A DNA stretch of 53,571 nt from Nitrososphaerales archaeon (GCA_030038075.1 JASHPO010000030.1:1-53571); one strand, 5' to 3'. Counted from the stretch's first letter, positions 41,190 to 49,436 are shown. Notes: generated by a model not told the origin, from the sequence alone. A program made the numbers and translations.

Positions 41190-42098
41190 CTATACCCTTA
41201 ACGCTAGCCGCCTTCCGAGTCTCGTTGCCACGAACAACACTGCTGGGAAAAGCAGTGCGACCAACAAGATAGGACCAATAGAGAAAGTTGGAAACTCCGG
41301 AACACCTGCGCCTATGGTGCAAGTGGCAGTCACAGGCAAATTGCCACCATAAGTCGAACCCATACTGTTGGTCAGCGTCCCGCCACAAGTGTCTGTAATT
41401 GTTCCGTCGTTAGTGAGAGTGAATTCGTTAGTGATAGTCCCCGCGTTTGTAACAGTAGCGTCAGCTTCGTTTGTAAACAAGCCTTCGTTAGTAACGGTTC
41501 CGCCAGCGTTGTTGTTAAGAGTACCATAATTGTCCAGAGTGCTAACCGAATAAGGTATTGTGAGAGCCCCGTCATTTGTGATCGTCCCGTAATTGTAAAA
41601 GTCTGTTGGCACATATACGACTCCATCCGCTTCGTTAGTTATAGTACCATAATTATAGTACATCCCGGGTTCACTTCCCGATAGATCGCCATGGTTGTCT
41701 AGCAATCCACCAGATTCGATTGTTACAACGTTGTCCGTACTAATCGAGCCCCCTGACAAGCCGGAGCCCGCTAGATCCACAATTCCATAGATCTCCATCG
41801 TACCACCCAAGTTGAAGATCGTAACACCGACAGGAACGGTGAGCGTTGTTGAGGCGGCAACCTGCCAGTCGACTCCTGTGTTGAGAGTGCAAACGTCCCC
41901 ACTCCAAATTCCGCCATTGCTGGTGCAGAGCGTTTGATCCAAAGTTCCGCTTACGCTGTAAGTTGTGGCGAAAGAGACTCTAGCCGTTGGAATTCCAAAG
42001 AAAGAGATCACACTTATGAAAAGCAGAGCTATGATACCAACCTCGACAAGAACCGATCTAAAAGTGAGCAATAACAGATCGCCTTGTCGCAGATGCAT
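41190..42098 (-). CDS. Surface protein with GTxTN repeats and C-terminal PEFP anchor
   Basis: A 302-aa secreted protein. A signal/anchor helix (~15-40) is followed by a domain with a Cys pair (TLCTSNGGIWSGDVCTLN). ~12 short repeats, xxGTxTN (YNYGTITNEADG, YNYGTITNDGA, TVTNAGTITNE, TNDGTITDT), then suggest a beta-solenoid. Near the end, VPEFPTFSIGPILLVALLFPAVLF and basic residues resemble archaeosortase-type PEFP/PEFG sorting tails. The protein is likely exported, cleaved and attached to the membrane or S-layer. ATG 42098 chosen; an upstream frame exists. Confidence 0.7.
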   Translation of the reverse strand: MHLRQGDLLLLTFRSVLVEVGIIALLFISVISFFGIPTARVSFATTYSVSGTLDQTLCTSNGGIWSGDVCTLNTGVDWQVAASTTLTVPVGVTIFNLGGTMEIYGIVDLAGSGLSGGSISTDNVVTIESGGLLDNHGDLSGSEPGMYYNYGTITNEADGVVYVPTDFYNYGTITNDGALTIPYSVSTLDNYGTLNNNAGGTVTNEGLFTNEADATVTNAGTITNEFTLTNDGTITDTCGGTLTNSMGSTYGGNLPVTATCTIGAGVPEFPTFSIGPILLVALLFPAVLFVATRLGRRLALRV

Positions 42099-42203
42099 GG
42101 ACGGGCGATTATATGGCTTCTGAATTTGAAACCAACAGATGTGAATTTGAAATTTACATAGGCGAAATTTCAAGCACGACAACTCTCAATATTATCTATT
42201 GAG

Positions 42204-42437
42204 CTATAGAGAACGCCGCTTCTGTAACGTCTTCGAGCCACGAGCAACCAGATCTGGGATATTTTTAGGAATCCCCGTTGTGATGGCGATGCAAGCCAAC
42301 ATTTTCGATTCAAACCAAGCAGTAATCTTGTCTTTTATTTTCCGGTAATCATTATCACGGCCAAGGCCGCTACCACGTAATGCGAAAAGAAACCGAATAG
42401 TCGCGATTTGGAGGAAGGACCCTTCGCTCATTGCCAA
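42204..42437 (-). CDS. Small hypothetical protein
   Basis: A 77-aa frame (TTG 42437; ATG 42431). ATIRFLFALRGSGLGRDNDYRKIKDKITAWFESKMLACIAITTGIPKNIPDLVARGSK is basic and amphipathic. There is no known motif. A TATA-like CATTAATTTC is ~15-21 nt upstream. It is a weak gene prediction, sitting between two surface-protein genes. Confidence 0.35.
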   Translation of the reverse strand: MAMSEGSFLQIATIRFLFALRGSGLGRDNDYRKIKDKITAWFESKMLACIAITTGIPKNIPDLVARGSKTLQKRRSL

Positions 42438-42623
42438 ATTCTCGGAAATTAATGTATGGAATTCAAACCCATGATGAGTATGATCCCATCCATCCCCTCC
42501 ACCTAATATTATGATTGAGATGGTAAATTCCTAGTAAACCGATTGTCGCTTATGTGTCTTAACACGTACGAACACCGGGATCGCCAGAAAAAAAGTTGGG
42601 ACCCCGCGTTACTTGCGGGGAGA

Positions 42624-43244
42624 TTAGCTTGCGGGAGATTCGATCTGAGCCTGCACTGTATACGAGAATTCTGCTCCGCTTGCAGTCATTCCGTATATTG
42701 TAACAGGATAGCTGGCACCAGTCTGGAACCCAGCACCAATTAACGTCTCGCTTAGTTGAGTGCTCTGACCCGGTTGTAGCGGACTTGCGGAGCTCACGTT
42801 GAACAGAAACCAATAAGGTGACTGGGCTGCTTCGTTCGTCTGGGCAGTTATGTCGAGTGTAGCATTCAGCGAGACTATCGACTCGTTGCCGGTATTTTCC
42901 AGAGTGACGCTGACCACGGGCCCTCCAGGATTGAATGGTGCCAGAGGCCCCGTGACTGAGACTACCTGAATTTGACCAGTGTCCGGGGCTGAAGTGTTCA
43001 CCTGGTATGGCGAGGTGTTGAATGATGTCGTGACGGAACCGGTCTGCACTACGTTGACAGAAGTCGTGACAGAGACAGTCTGCACGGTGCCGGTGATTGT
43101 GTTCATCGGGCGAGCGCCGATGGATGGAGAGGTTGCTGACGAGATCGTGAACGAAGCAATTGCCGCGGCTCCGATCAAAGCCACGGCAAGGATAGCAAGT
43201 ACTGCTATAGTTTTGAGACCGATTGCCGGTCGATTTTGATTCAT
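42624..43244 (-). CDS. N-terminally anchored surface protein (module 3)
   Basis: A 206-aa protein. A TM near the start (TIAVLAILAVALIGAAAIASF, ~12-32) is followed by a Thr/Val-rich linker (TGTVQTVSVTTSVNVVQTGSV) and a beta-rich external domain (VVSVTLENTGNESIVSLNATLDI). It ends with a strand-rich segment. ATG 43244 is leaderless, judging by the TATA-like CATAATCTTT (~43269-43280). The longer frame to 43337 overlaps the divergent wHTH promoter. The inverted repeat 43279-43300 lies directly upstream. Confidence 0.7.
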   Translation of the reverse strand: MNQNRPAIGLKTIAVLAILAVALIGAAAIASFTISSATSPSIGARPMNTITGTVQTVSVTTSVNVVQTGSVTTSFNTSPYQVNTSAPDTGQIQVVSVTGPLAPFNPGGPVVSVTLENTGNESIVSLNATLDITAQTNEAAQSPYWFLFNVSSASPLQPGQSTQLSETLIGAGFQTGASYPVTIYGMTASGAEFSYTVQAQIESPAS

Positions 43245-43278
43245 GTCGTCTTCCAAGATATTAGTCCAAAGATTATGA

Positions 43279-43300
43279 TTTCCCATATTGTTCTGGGAAA
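43279..43300. promoter_or_regulatory. 7-bp inverted repeat between surface gene and wHTH gene (module 3)
   Basis: TTTCCCA (43279-43285) and TGGGAAA (43294-43300) are perfect inverted repeats with an 8-nt spacer. They overlap or abut the TATA box of the leftward surface gene and lie ~45-65 bp upstream of the rightward wHTH gene. Confidence 0.5.
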
Positions 43301-43343
43301 CATTGATATTTGAGAAGCCGACCCTCCGCTGTGGCAACAGAGA

Positions 43344-43895
43344 TTGAGAATTCGCGTCCTTGTGCTCTGCACTTTGCTAGTCTTTGCATCGACAGCGACG
43401 ATCTTGGCAGTCTCTGCGGCGACCTCAACCCACACCGGTGTCCCCGTGATCGGAAAACCCGGCCACACTTCAACCCCAAGCTCTATTAGAATATTTAGCT
43501 ACTACATCCCTCTCGCGGCTGCCGGTTGGACGGGTGTCGGTTTCGTCGCGTTTCAGGGCAGGCTCAGCGGTGTCCGCACTTCTCGTCTAAAGAGCGTTTT
43601 CGCTAACAAGGGATTTGGATCTGATGTTTTTGATCTAATGATGGGAATGCGCGGTGCAGGTTCGAGGGTGTCGCTGCTTCAAAATATGGAATCTCCCAAG
43701 CACAGACTCGAGCTTTCGGCGTTGACCGGAATCGACTGGAAGGAGGTCGATAGGCAGCTCTCTGTCTTGGAAAAGTATGGGCTTGTGAAAGTGTCTGCCC
43801 AATCCGGGACTATGAAGTTCTACCAAATGACCGAGCAGGGCAGGGTAGTGCTGAATTTGGTAAGGGAACTGGTCGGGTCCGACTTTCGTAATTGA
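43344..43895 (+). CDS. Membrane-anchored winged-helix regulator (module 3)
   Basis: A 183-aa protein with the opposite order to module 1. It has an N-terminal TM (~4-24), a ~22-residue external loop, a second TM (~48-70) and a cytoplasmic wHTH (~105-180; SLLQNMESPKHRLELSALTGIDWKEVDRQLSVLEKYGLVKVSAQSGTMKFYQMTEQGRVVLNL). The loop (THTGVPVIGKPGHTSTPSS) could sense a signal outside the cell. TTG start. Divergent from the module 3 surface gene. Confidence 0.75.
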   Translation: MRIRVLVLCTLLVFASTATILAVSAATSTHTGVPVIGKPGHTSTPSSIRIFSYYIPLAAAGWTGVGFVAFQGRLSGVRTSRLKSVFANKGFGSDVFDLMMGMRGAGSRVSLLQNMESPKHRLELSALTGIDWKEVDRQLSVLEKYGLVKVSAQSGTMKFYQMTEQGRVVLNLVRELVGSDFRN

Positions 43896-44046
43896 CAGCG
43901 GTAGATGACGCCACAGACGGAGAACTTTCGATCTTCTTGATTCGCTAGAGAAAAAGGCTCAAGCAACGAATTGTCAGAGCTCCACTAGGGAGCCCAGAGA
44001 ATCTGTTTGTGGAACTGGAAAAGTGAACGAAAAGGGAAGAGGAGTC

Positions 44047-45087
44047 CTAATTCTCTTCCTCTTCGTCCTTTTCTATAGCGCTCTTGCTGGCAGTTCTCAC
44101 CGTCCTTGCCGGTTTTTTGTCCATCGGGTCTGATATTCCGCTCTCGGTGACTACGAAGTTCGTGTCGCCGTAGGGGTGCATCGGGCTGTCTATCATTATC
44201 GCCTTTCTCTCCTGCCCGGCCTTGCGCAGGTAAATCCTGTAAGTAGACGCATGCCCTATGATGTTTCCACCCGCCGCTTTTGTCGGGTCTCCAAAGAAGG
44301 TGTCCGGCGTTGCCTGCACCTGGTTTGTGATTATCACCGCAACGTTGTAAATCTCAGATATTCTCTTGAGCCTGTGCATTATCGCGTTGAGCTTTTGCTG
44401 GCGCTCGGAAAGAGAACCCCTTCCCAGAAACTCCGCCCTGTGCAGGCTGATTATGCTGTCCACTATGACCAGTTTGATGTTGTTTTGCTGGATCAGGCTA
44501 CCCATTGCCCTAACTATCAGTTCTAGGTGACTGGCGTTGTATATCTTTGCGACGTGAATGTTGTCCAAAACGCTGGACACGTCGAGGTCCCGAGACTTTG
44601 CTATCTGGGCTACTCTCTCCGGGCGAAAAGTAGATTCCGTGTCGATGTATAGCGCCGCGCCACCCAGTCCTTTTTGATCTACGGGTAGCTGTGAAGCAAC
44701 GCATACGGTATGGCAGATCTGCGTTTTTCCAGAGCCGTACTCGCCGTAAAATTCTGTCACGGCCTGGGTCTCTATGCCTCCCGCGAGCAGCGTATCAAGA
44801 TTCTGCGAGAATGTCGTGCATCTTAACATCTTGGCCCTCCTTGCAAAAAGCTCGTTCGCCGAGATCAAGTCTTTTTCCAAAATGCCCTTGTCCTTCAATA
44901 TCTTCTGGGCTTCGAAAACCAGATTGTGCGCCGTTTCCTCCGTGATGTTCAGGTTGTCCACGAGCTCGTTTGTGGTCGAGGCCGCGAGGTCGAGTATCGA
45001 AGTTATTCCGCCGCTTTCCAGTTTCGCCTTCGTCGCGGGTCCCACACCCGGCAGGTCCGCGATGTCAATTTCTATTGCTTCGCTCAT
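44047..45087 (-). CDS. radA: DNA repair and recombination protein RadA
   Basis: A 346-aa archaeal RadA recombinase. An HhH domain (LPGVGPATKAKLESGGITSILDLAAS, 12-37) precedes the RecA/Rad51 core with Walker A GEYGSGKT (115-122), LYIDTESTF, Walker B LVIVD (D210), SLSERQQKL (ATP cap) and VIITNQVQATPDTFF. The C-terminus is acidic (EKDEEEEN). It forms ATP-driven filaments on single-stranded DNA and exchanges strands. ATG 45087. The shared 20-bp palindrome lies at 45116-45135, between its TATA box and predicted transcription start, so repression there seems likely. Confidence 0.97.
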   Translation of the reverse strand: MSEAIEIDIADLPGVGPATKAKLESGGITSILDLAASTTNELVDNLNITEETAHNLVFEAQKILKDKGILEKDLISANELFARRAKMLRCTTFSQNLDTLLAGGIETQAVTEFYGEYGSGKTQICHTVCVASQLPVDQKGLGGAALYIDTESTFRPERVAQIAKSRDLDVSSVLDNIHVAKIYNASHLELIVRAMGSLIQQNNIKLVIVDSIISLHRAEFLGRGSLSERQQKLNAIMHRLKRISEIYNVAVIITNQVQATPDTFFGDPTKAAGGNIIGHASTYRIYLRKAGQERKAIMIDSPMHPYGDTNFVVTESGISDPMDKKPARTVRTASKSAIEKDEEEEN

Positions 45088-45115
45088 TATCCATTCAATC
45101 CGAATAACTGTATGA

Positions 45116-45135
45116 TTACAGCAGAGTTACTGTAA
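45116..45135. promoter_or_regulatory. Shared 20-bp palindromic operator, copy 3 (radA)
   Basis: TTACAGCAGAGTTACTGTAA keeps both half-sites of the perfect palindrome (TTACAG and TTACTGTAA; 16 of 20 positions match copy 2). It lies directly downstream of the radA TATA box. Confidence 0.6.
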
Positions 45136-45144
45136 CTATATACG
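45136..45144 (-). promoter_or_regulatory. TATA box of radA
   Basis: Minus-strand CGTATATAG lies about 50 nt upstream of the ATG, giving a ~25-nt leader without a Shine-Dalgarno. It abuts the palindrome. Confidence 0.55.
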
Positions 45145-45229
45145 CCTTTTGCACAGCGAAATTAGGACGTTTTGTGAAACAAAATAGACGTTTTTTCCTT
45201 TGTTAAATGGAAAGCCAGAAAGAGGGACT

Positions 45230-45814
45230 TTAGGCATCCGCGAATTTGAAACCCACTGATTCGAGGATATCCTGATGGGACCTTGCCATTTCCGATCGCG
45301 GTGTCTTGCCCACTTGAACAAATTTCAGATCCAGCCATGCCTCATTTTCAGGCACTGGATTCCCCTTGGCAAGCATTCCGCGAAAGATGAATTCGATGTC
45401 CCAGTGCCCGGGCAAATTCGGAAACCTGACCGGTGTGTAAACCTCAGACACGACCTTCGGATCTGAAAGAGCGACTCTTTGGTCCTCTATTCCGAGTTGT
45501 TCTTTGAGTATCCTCGTTGCCGCGTCTTGAGGGGACTCGTGTACAATCAGGTGCGATGAAGGTAGCATCCAGCCCTTGCCGTGAGTCTGAGCCCTGGCCT
45601 CGTCCAGTGCTCCCAAGTGATCCCAAGGCGCATTGGGATTTAAACGACCCAGTAAAACTCCTTCCGGATTATCTTCTTGCGAAATCACGAGAAACGATGA
45701 AAGACAGAAACCCCCGTCGGGTATCTCCTTCATTCTGAATGGTGGAAGATCCGCTCTGCCGGTTGTTATCGATTTGCCGGCATTGAACGCGGCGAACTTT
45801 CTATCTGTCGTCAT
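45230..45814 (-). CDS. Nudix-like hydrolase with a degenerate Nudix box
   Basis: A 194-aa protein whose fold and order (GFCLSSFLVISQ, GWMLPSSHLIVHESPQDAATRILKEQLGI, VRFPNLPGHWDIEFIFRG) fit Nudix proteins. In the box GX5EX7REUXEEXGU, the RILKEQLGI segment lacks the first Glu of REUxEE, and the second of the pair is Gln. Metal-dependent hydrolysis may therefore be impaired. It may be a binding protein or a divergent hydrolase. ATG start. It sits upstream of radA on the same strand but behind radA's own promoter. Confidence 0.7.
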   Translation of the reverse strand: MTTDRKFAAFNAGKSITTGRADLPPFRMKEIPDGGFCLSSFLVISQEDNPEGVLLGRLNPNAPWDHLGALDEARAQTHGKGWMLPSSHLIVHESPQDAATRILKEQLGIEDQRVALSDPKVVSEVYTPVRFPNLPGHWDIEFIFRGMLAKGNPVPENEAWLDLKFVQVGKTPRSEMARSHQDILESVGFKFADA

Positions 45815-45884
45815 TCAACGCTTCACCTGCAGGATCGCTTACAAGTCATAAAGGATACATCAGATCTAACAACTGCACGAAAAA

Positions 45885-47348
45885 TCAAGGCGGGACTGCA
45901 ACCGGCGTTTCCGGTTTTCGAAGTCCGTTGACACAAATCAGCGGAAAGACGAGAGCAAATGAAACAATTAAAGCAACCGCAATGATCCAAGCGGAACCCA
46001 GCGCCGGACGCCACCAAGAATCCGATTGGCCGGTTAGAATGTCAGGAAAAATGTTCGTGATGAACGGCGAGGACAGCCAGTTCCCGGGCGGAGTAAGTAC
46101 TCCTACCACCGAGGCCAGTCCGTTTTCAATCACTCCAGCTGCATAGAGAACGAAAATAATTACTGATCTATTGCGGCTCGCCCCGGAGATAGCAAACCCT
46201 GCAGGAAGTAGCAAAAACGGAATCGAGCCAACTAGAAAGCGCGGGCCGAATGACAGGCCTCCCGTTACAGAGTACCAAGACGAATAAAGAAGGAATATTC
46301 CCGAAAACACTGCAAGGAATAAAATTCCCTCTTGACGATTTCCAGATTTGCGGAGCATTTTCCAGTAACCGAGGACTCCCAGGAGAAGAATGGGAGAAAA
46401 GAAGAACAGACCGCGCATCGGCGTAAACAGATTAAGTATTATTCCTTTGTACACGGGATAGGTAAAACTGCCAAAAAGGCTCGAGCCGTCTAGGTAAAGC
46501 TCTTCAGAGCTTACGAACACCTTACCGAAACTCGCGTAATTGTATGTCGCGAGGAGGAAAAATGTTAGCCCTACCGATTCTCCGAGAAATGCCGCAAGAG
46601 AGGTGATTCGCTCCTTTAGTATCCCACTTCCATTTCTGCTCAAGAAAATATACGCTCCAATCAGGGGAACCAAGATGGCGTTGACGTAGTCCACCATTAT
46701 CCCTGTTGCAACCGCCAATCCGCAGAAAAGTGCCAAACTCGTCTTATCGGCGTTGCCCGCGCGGCTAATCCTGATTGCAAAGTAAACAGCGATCAGATCG
46801 AATAGTGCTGAAAAATCGCTCTGATACAAGAATGTCGCGAACGGCCAGCTTATCGTGGAAAAACCGTAGCAGAATGCAAGAAACGCAGAAATTCGTTTCT
46901 TAAAGAATAGACTTCCTATCTTGTATACAAAGTAGGCAGCGAGAGCATTTGCTAGGGCGACAGGGACTTCGGTCAGTAGCAATACATCGCCCCACATGGT
47001 GAAATGCCCAGTCAGCACAAAACCGAGAATCGCAAAGGGGAGCGCTATGAATGCAGCTCCAGGTGCGTTCGCCATGTAAAAGCTCTCGTAGTAGGCAAAG
47101 ACATCCACGCTTCCGGGGTTGAAACTGCCGACGCTCCCCAACACAAAGGAGTGGTTCGCCCAAACTGCGTAATCGAATTCTACGAATGCCGTAGTGTGAT
47201 CTGTAGCCCAGACAGCGTTGAGCGTTACGAGATAGACCGCAAAGGTCGAGACAAGAATAATTAGGCCGATGTATGTCGAAGCAAAGTTGGAAACTTCTCT
47301 AGAGAGGAGCTTTTGCCGAGCCCATAAGAACACTTCATACTTCGGCAT
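45885..47348 (-). CDS. Multi-TM glycosyltransferase-like membrane protein (GT39/PMT-like)
   Basis: A 487-aa protein with ~11 TMs. The first external loop (WATDHTTAFVEFDYAVWANHSF) and later GLSFGPRFLVGSIPFLLLPAGFAI fit the GT-C superfamily (dolichyl-phosphate-mannose:protein mannosyltransferase-like and ArnT-like proteins). The lipid-linked sugar donor would be used on the outer face. ATG 47348 (MPKYEVFLWARQKL) chosen. It overlaps the stop of the Ser/Thr-rich protein gene by 14 bp, so the two are cotranscribed and the latter may be its substrate. Confidence 0.7.
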   Translation of the reverse strand: MPKYEVFLWARQKLLSREVSNFASTYIGLIILVSTFAVYLVTLNAVWATDHTTAFVEFDYAVWANHSFVLGSVGSFNPGSVDVFAYYESFYMANAPGAAFIALPFAILGFVLTGHFTMWGDVLLLTEVPVALANALAAYFVYKIGSLFFKKRISAFLAFCYGFSTISWPFATFLYQSDFSALFDLIAVYFAIRISRAGNADKTSLALFCGLAVATGIMVDYVNAILVPLIGAYIFLSRNGSGILKERITSLAAFLGESVGLTFFLLATYNYASFGKVFVSSEELYLDGSSLFGSFTYPVYKGIILNLFTPMRGLFFFSPILLLGVLGYWKMLRKSGNRQEGILFLAVFSGIFLLYSSWYSVTGGLSFGPRFLVGSIPFLLLPAGFAISGASRNRSVIIFVLYAAGVIENGLASVVGVLTPPGNWLSSPFITNIFPDILTGQSDSWWRPALGSAWIIAVALIVSFALVFPLICVNGLRKPETPVAVPP

Positions 47349-47979
47349 CTTCTTTCGAATTTTCTCTCCGAGACACAAAGAACATCGAGCCCAGAGCAAT
47401 TACGAGCGAAGCTATGGACAATTCCACGAGAGTGTCAAGGAAACTCTGAGAGCCCTTAGCTGTCGTAGTAAACACCACACTGGTGACTGCATTGCTCGGT
47501 TGCGCTTGAGTTGAAGTTGTTAGGGAATCAACAGCAACATTAGTTGTAGTCAATTGGGTCTCAATGGTAGTAGCGCCTCCTGTCACGATGGTTACAGATT
47601 GCGTCGTATTTGCCGCGGTCGCAACGCCCGTAGTCGAGGATGGACTTCCAACGATCGAGCTGGAGGATTCGTTAGAAAGACCTGTGGCAGAGGATAAAGG
47701 CACAGGACTGGTTTGCGATTCAGATACAGAAGCCTGCGAAGCGGTCTCGCCAGTTACAACCGAGGTGGAGCTGCTCACAGCTGACGCCTGATTGCTGGCA
47801 GGACCGACCGCATCAGTATATTGCACTGACTGTTCGGTGCTCGAGGCTGTTTCTTTCGTCGTAGCACTAGCCGCCGGAGCCGAGACTATTAGCGAGGGAT
47901 AGGAGAGTATTGCGAGCAAGATCAGGGCGCACACTATGCCCAACCCTGCAGTTGCTATTGGCCTGTCTGGGAACTTCAA
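47335..47979 (-). CDS. Ser/Thr-rich mucin-like surface protein (module 2)
   Basis: A 214-aa protein. A signal/TM (~10-32) is followed by ~140 residues of mostly Ser, Thr, Val and Ala without Cys, and a C-terminal TM (~185-203, LSIASLVIALGSMFFVS) plus basic tail. It is a stalk-like surface protein, a natural target for O-glycosylation. TTG 47979 is leaderless from a TATA-like ATCAATATG (~48003-48011). The inverted repeats at 48008-48040 lie directly upstream. The next gene upstream is the module 2 wHTH regulator. Confidence 0.75.
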   Translation of the reverse strand: MKFPDRPIATAGLGIVCALILLAILSYPSLIVSAPAASATTKETASSTEQSVQYTDAVGPASNQASAVSSSTSVVTGETASQASVSESQTSPVPLSSATGLSNESSSSIVGSPSSTTGVATAANTTQSVTIVTGGATTIETQLTTTNVAVDSLTTSTQAQPSNAVTSVVFTTTAKGSQSFLDTLVELSIASLVIALGSMFFVSRRENSKEDAEV

Positions 47980-48007
47980 TGACTACACACCATCTCCTTT
48001 GTGCATA

Positions 48008-48040
48008 TTGATAGTTCTATCAATCAGAACAGTCGTTCTG
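48008..48040. promoter_or_regulatory. Two inverted repeats in the mucin-like gene promoter (module 2)
   Basis: TTGATAG/CTATCAA (48008-48014, 48017-48023) and CAGAAC/GTTCTG (48025-48030, 48035-48040) are perfect inverted repeats. AGAACAGT within the second is also found at 12538-12545 upstream of the module 1 surface gene. Confidence 0.5.
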
Positions 48041-48041
48041 G

Positions 48042-48533
48042 CTAGAAAGGTCTCTTCCTCCACGTTCTGACTGTCTCAAACCAGGCAAAAAGGCTCGCAA
48101 AAAGACCGAAAGCAACAGCGAATGGATCTATTCCCCTTGAAAAAAAGACCACCAGATAGCCGAGAAGAAGAGTAGTAAAGAACACCGCGTAGAACGTGAA
48201 GCGCGGTACTAGCAGTCTTCCGATCTGCGTGAACGCTTGGAGGACGTTCACGTTTGAATTTTTTAATAGAACGTACTCGCCGTACTCGTTTTTCTCAATG
48301 AGACCCAACCTCGTCAGTTTGTCAAGATGGTGGTAGGCAACGCTCGCACTGGATAGACCGAGAGCTCTCTGAAGCTCGCGCACGCCGACCGACTTGCCGC
48401 TCTTCAGGATAAACAGGTACGCCCGCAACGTCCTTCCGCGCAGTTCCGATTCAATCTCGGAGCTTGAAGGAGTGTCTTTGCTCTTCTTGGGGAGCGGCGC
48501 AGAATTATCATCTGAGGGGTCGTTTTCCTTCAA
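48042..48533 (-). CDS. Membrane-anchored winged-helix regulator (module 2)
   Basis: A 163-aa paralogue of the 12734-13219 protein. A disordered charged head (~1-28) is followed by a wHTH (LRGRTLRAYLFILKSGKSVGVRELQRALGLSSASVAYHHLDKLTRLGLIEKNEYGEYVLL, ~30-92) and two TMs (~108-130, 135-152). It may sense membrane or surface state and control the mucin-like gene ending 62 bp downstream on the same strand. ATG start. Confidence 0.8.
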   Translation of the reverse strand: MKENDPSDDNSAPLPKKSKDTPSSSEIESELRGRTLRAYLFILKSGKSVGVRELQRALGLSSASVAYHHLDKLTRLGLIEKNEYGEYVLLKNSNVNVLQAFTQIGRLLVPRFTFYAVFFTTLLLGYLVVFFSRGIDPFAVAFGLFASLFAWFETVRTWRKRPF

Positions 48534-48810
48534 CTGACGGCTCTCTCTGAATTACCAGACGAGGTCGTCCTGGTTCGAAGCATATGAGTTTATGTTTTAT
48601 TCCGAGCGTTGACTTTCGGTGAGTACGCTATGTTCGGCTTGTCGCGTTCCATGGGCTCAAGTAGCAGAAATTCTAGAGGCCAATAGCACATTAGGTCACA
48701 TATTTAGTGCGCAGGAATATCATTTATCAGTTGGCATTACGAAGAAGTGTAACCACATCGACTGAAGAGATGAGCGTATTCAAAGCAGGAAAATTTAGTG
48801 ATGCAAGATA

Positions 48811-49334
48811 TTGTCAAATGATCACAGGACTACTGTTACGAGCTTCGTTCCTATCATCGTAATAGCATTGATTTTTGGTTCATACTTTGGAGTGGCTTCT
48901 TCAACCAGCAACAGCGTGCTTGAGCGATCAGGGCCTATCAGTACTTGGCCGGCTGCATGGTCGAACTTTTGCAACATTCCGGGAGATGACATCGGAAATG
49001 CCGCAACAGTTGTTAACGAGCTTTCCACGAGTTACACCCAAGGTTTGGGTAACCTTCTTTAAATCAACTCTATTCAATAATAATCAATTCGCAGAGTTTC
49101 CAGAACGTAACCAGCGGCAAAGGCTGGGTCACGACCAACTGGGGCACCCAAGAAGATTCAGGTCCCGGCTATTCAAATTCGTACGTTGTGACCCAATTTA
49201 TTTTGATATCGGGCGGAAAGCCTGATGGTTATCTTACCACATATTACAACATTGCCAGCGGGTTGGTAACAACCAATTACAATCAGTATTTAGTCGCCAG
49301 CTGTTCCGCCGACTCCGGGACGCCAATCGGCTGA
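48811..49334 (+). pseudogene. Anchored surface-protein gene with a -1 frameshift
   Basis: Frame 1 (TTG 48811) gives an anchor helix (SFVPIIVIALIFGSYFGVA) and SYTQGLGNLL, then stops at ~49062. A second frame continues as SLNQLYSIIINSQSFQNVTS, then KGWVTTNWGTQEDSGPGYSN and IASGLVTTNYNQYLVASCSA before its stop at 49332-49334. Adding one base after the AAC codon near 49053 joins them into a ~174-aa protein. Decay or an assembly error. Confidence 0.55.
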
Positions 49335-49436
49335 GTTTTTTATCGTCTATTTATGGCGATCGAAGTTTAATGATTCATTGAATCTTTTGGATTTTTGGAA
49401 AAACACGTGATTTTTCCTTAAGGTTCCTTTAAGAAC

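Noticed and set aside
42440-42500. tRNA-like GAATTCAAACCCATGATG stretch
   Set aside because: No acceptor or anticodon stem can be built around it on either strand.
49062-49225. Second open frame after the split surface gene (RNQRQRLGHDQLGHPRRFRS)
   Set aside because: It is Arg-rich shadow sequence; another frame gives the natural continuation of the surface domain.
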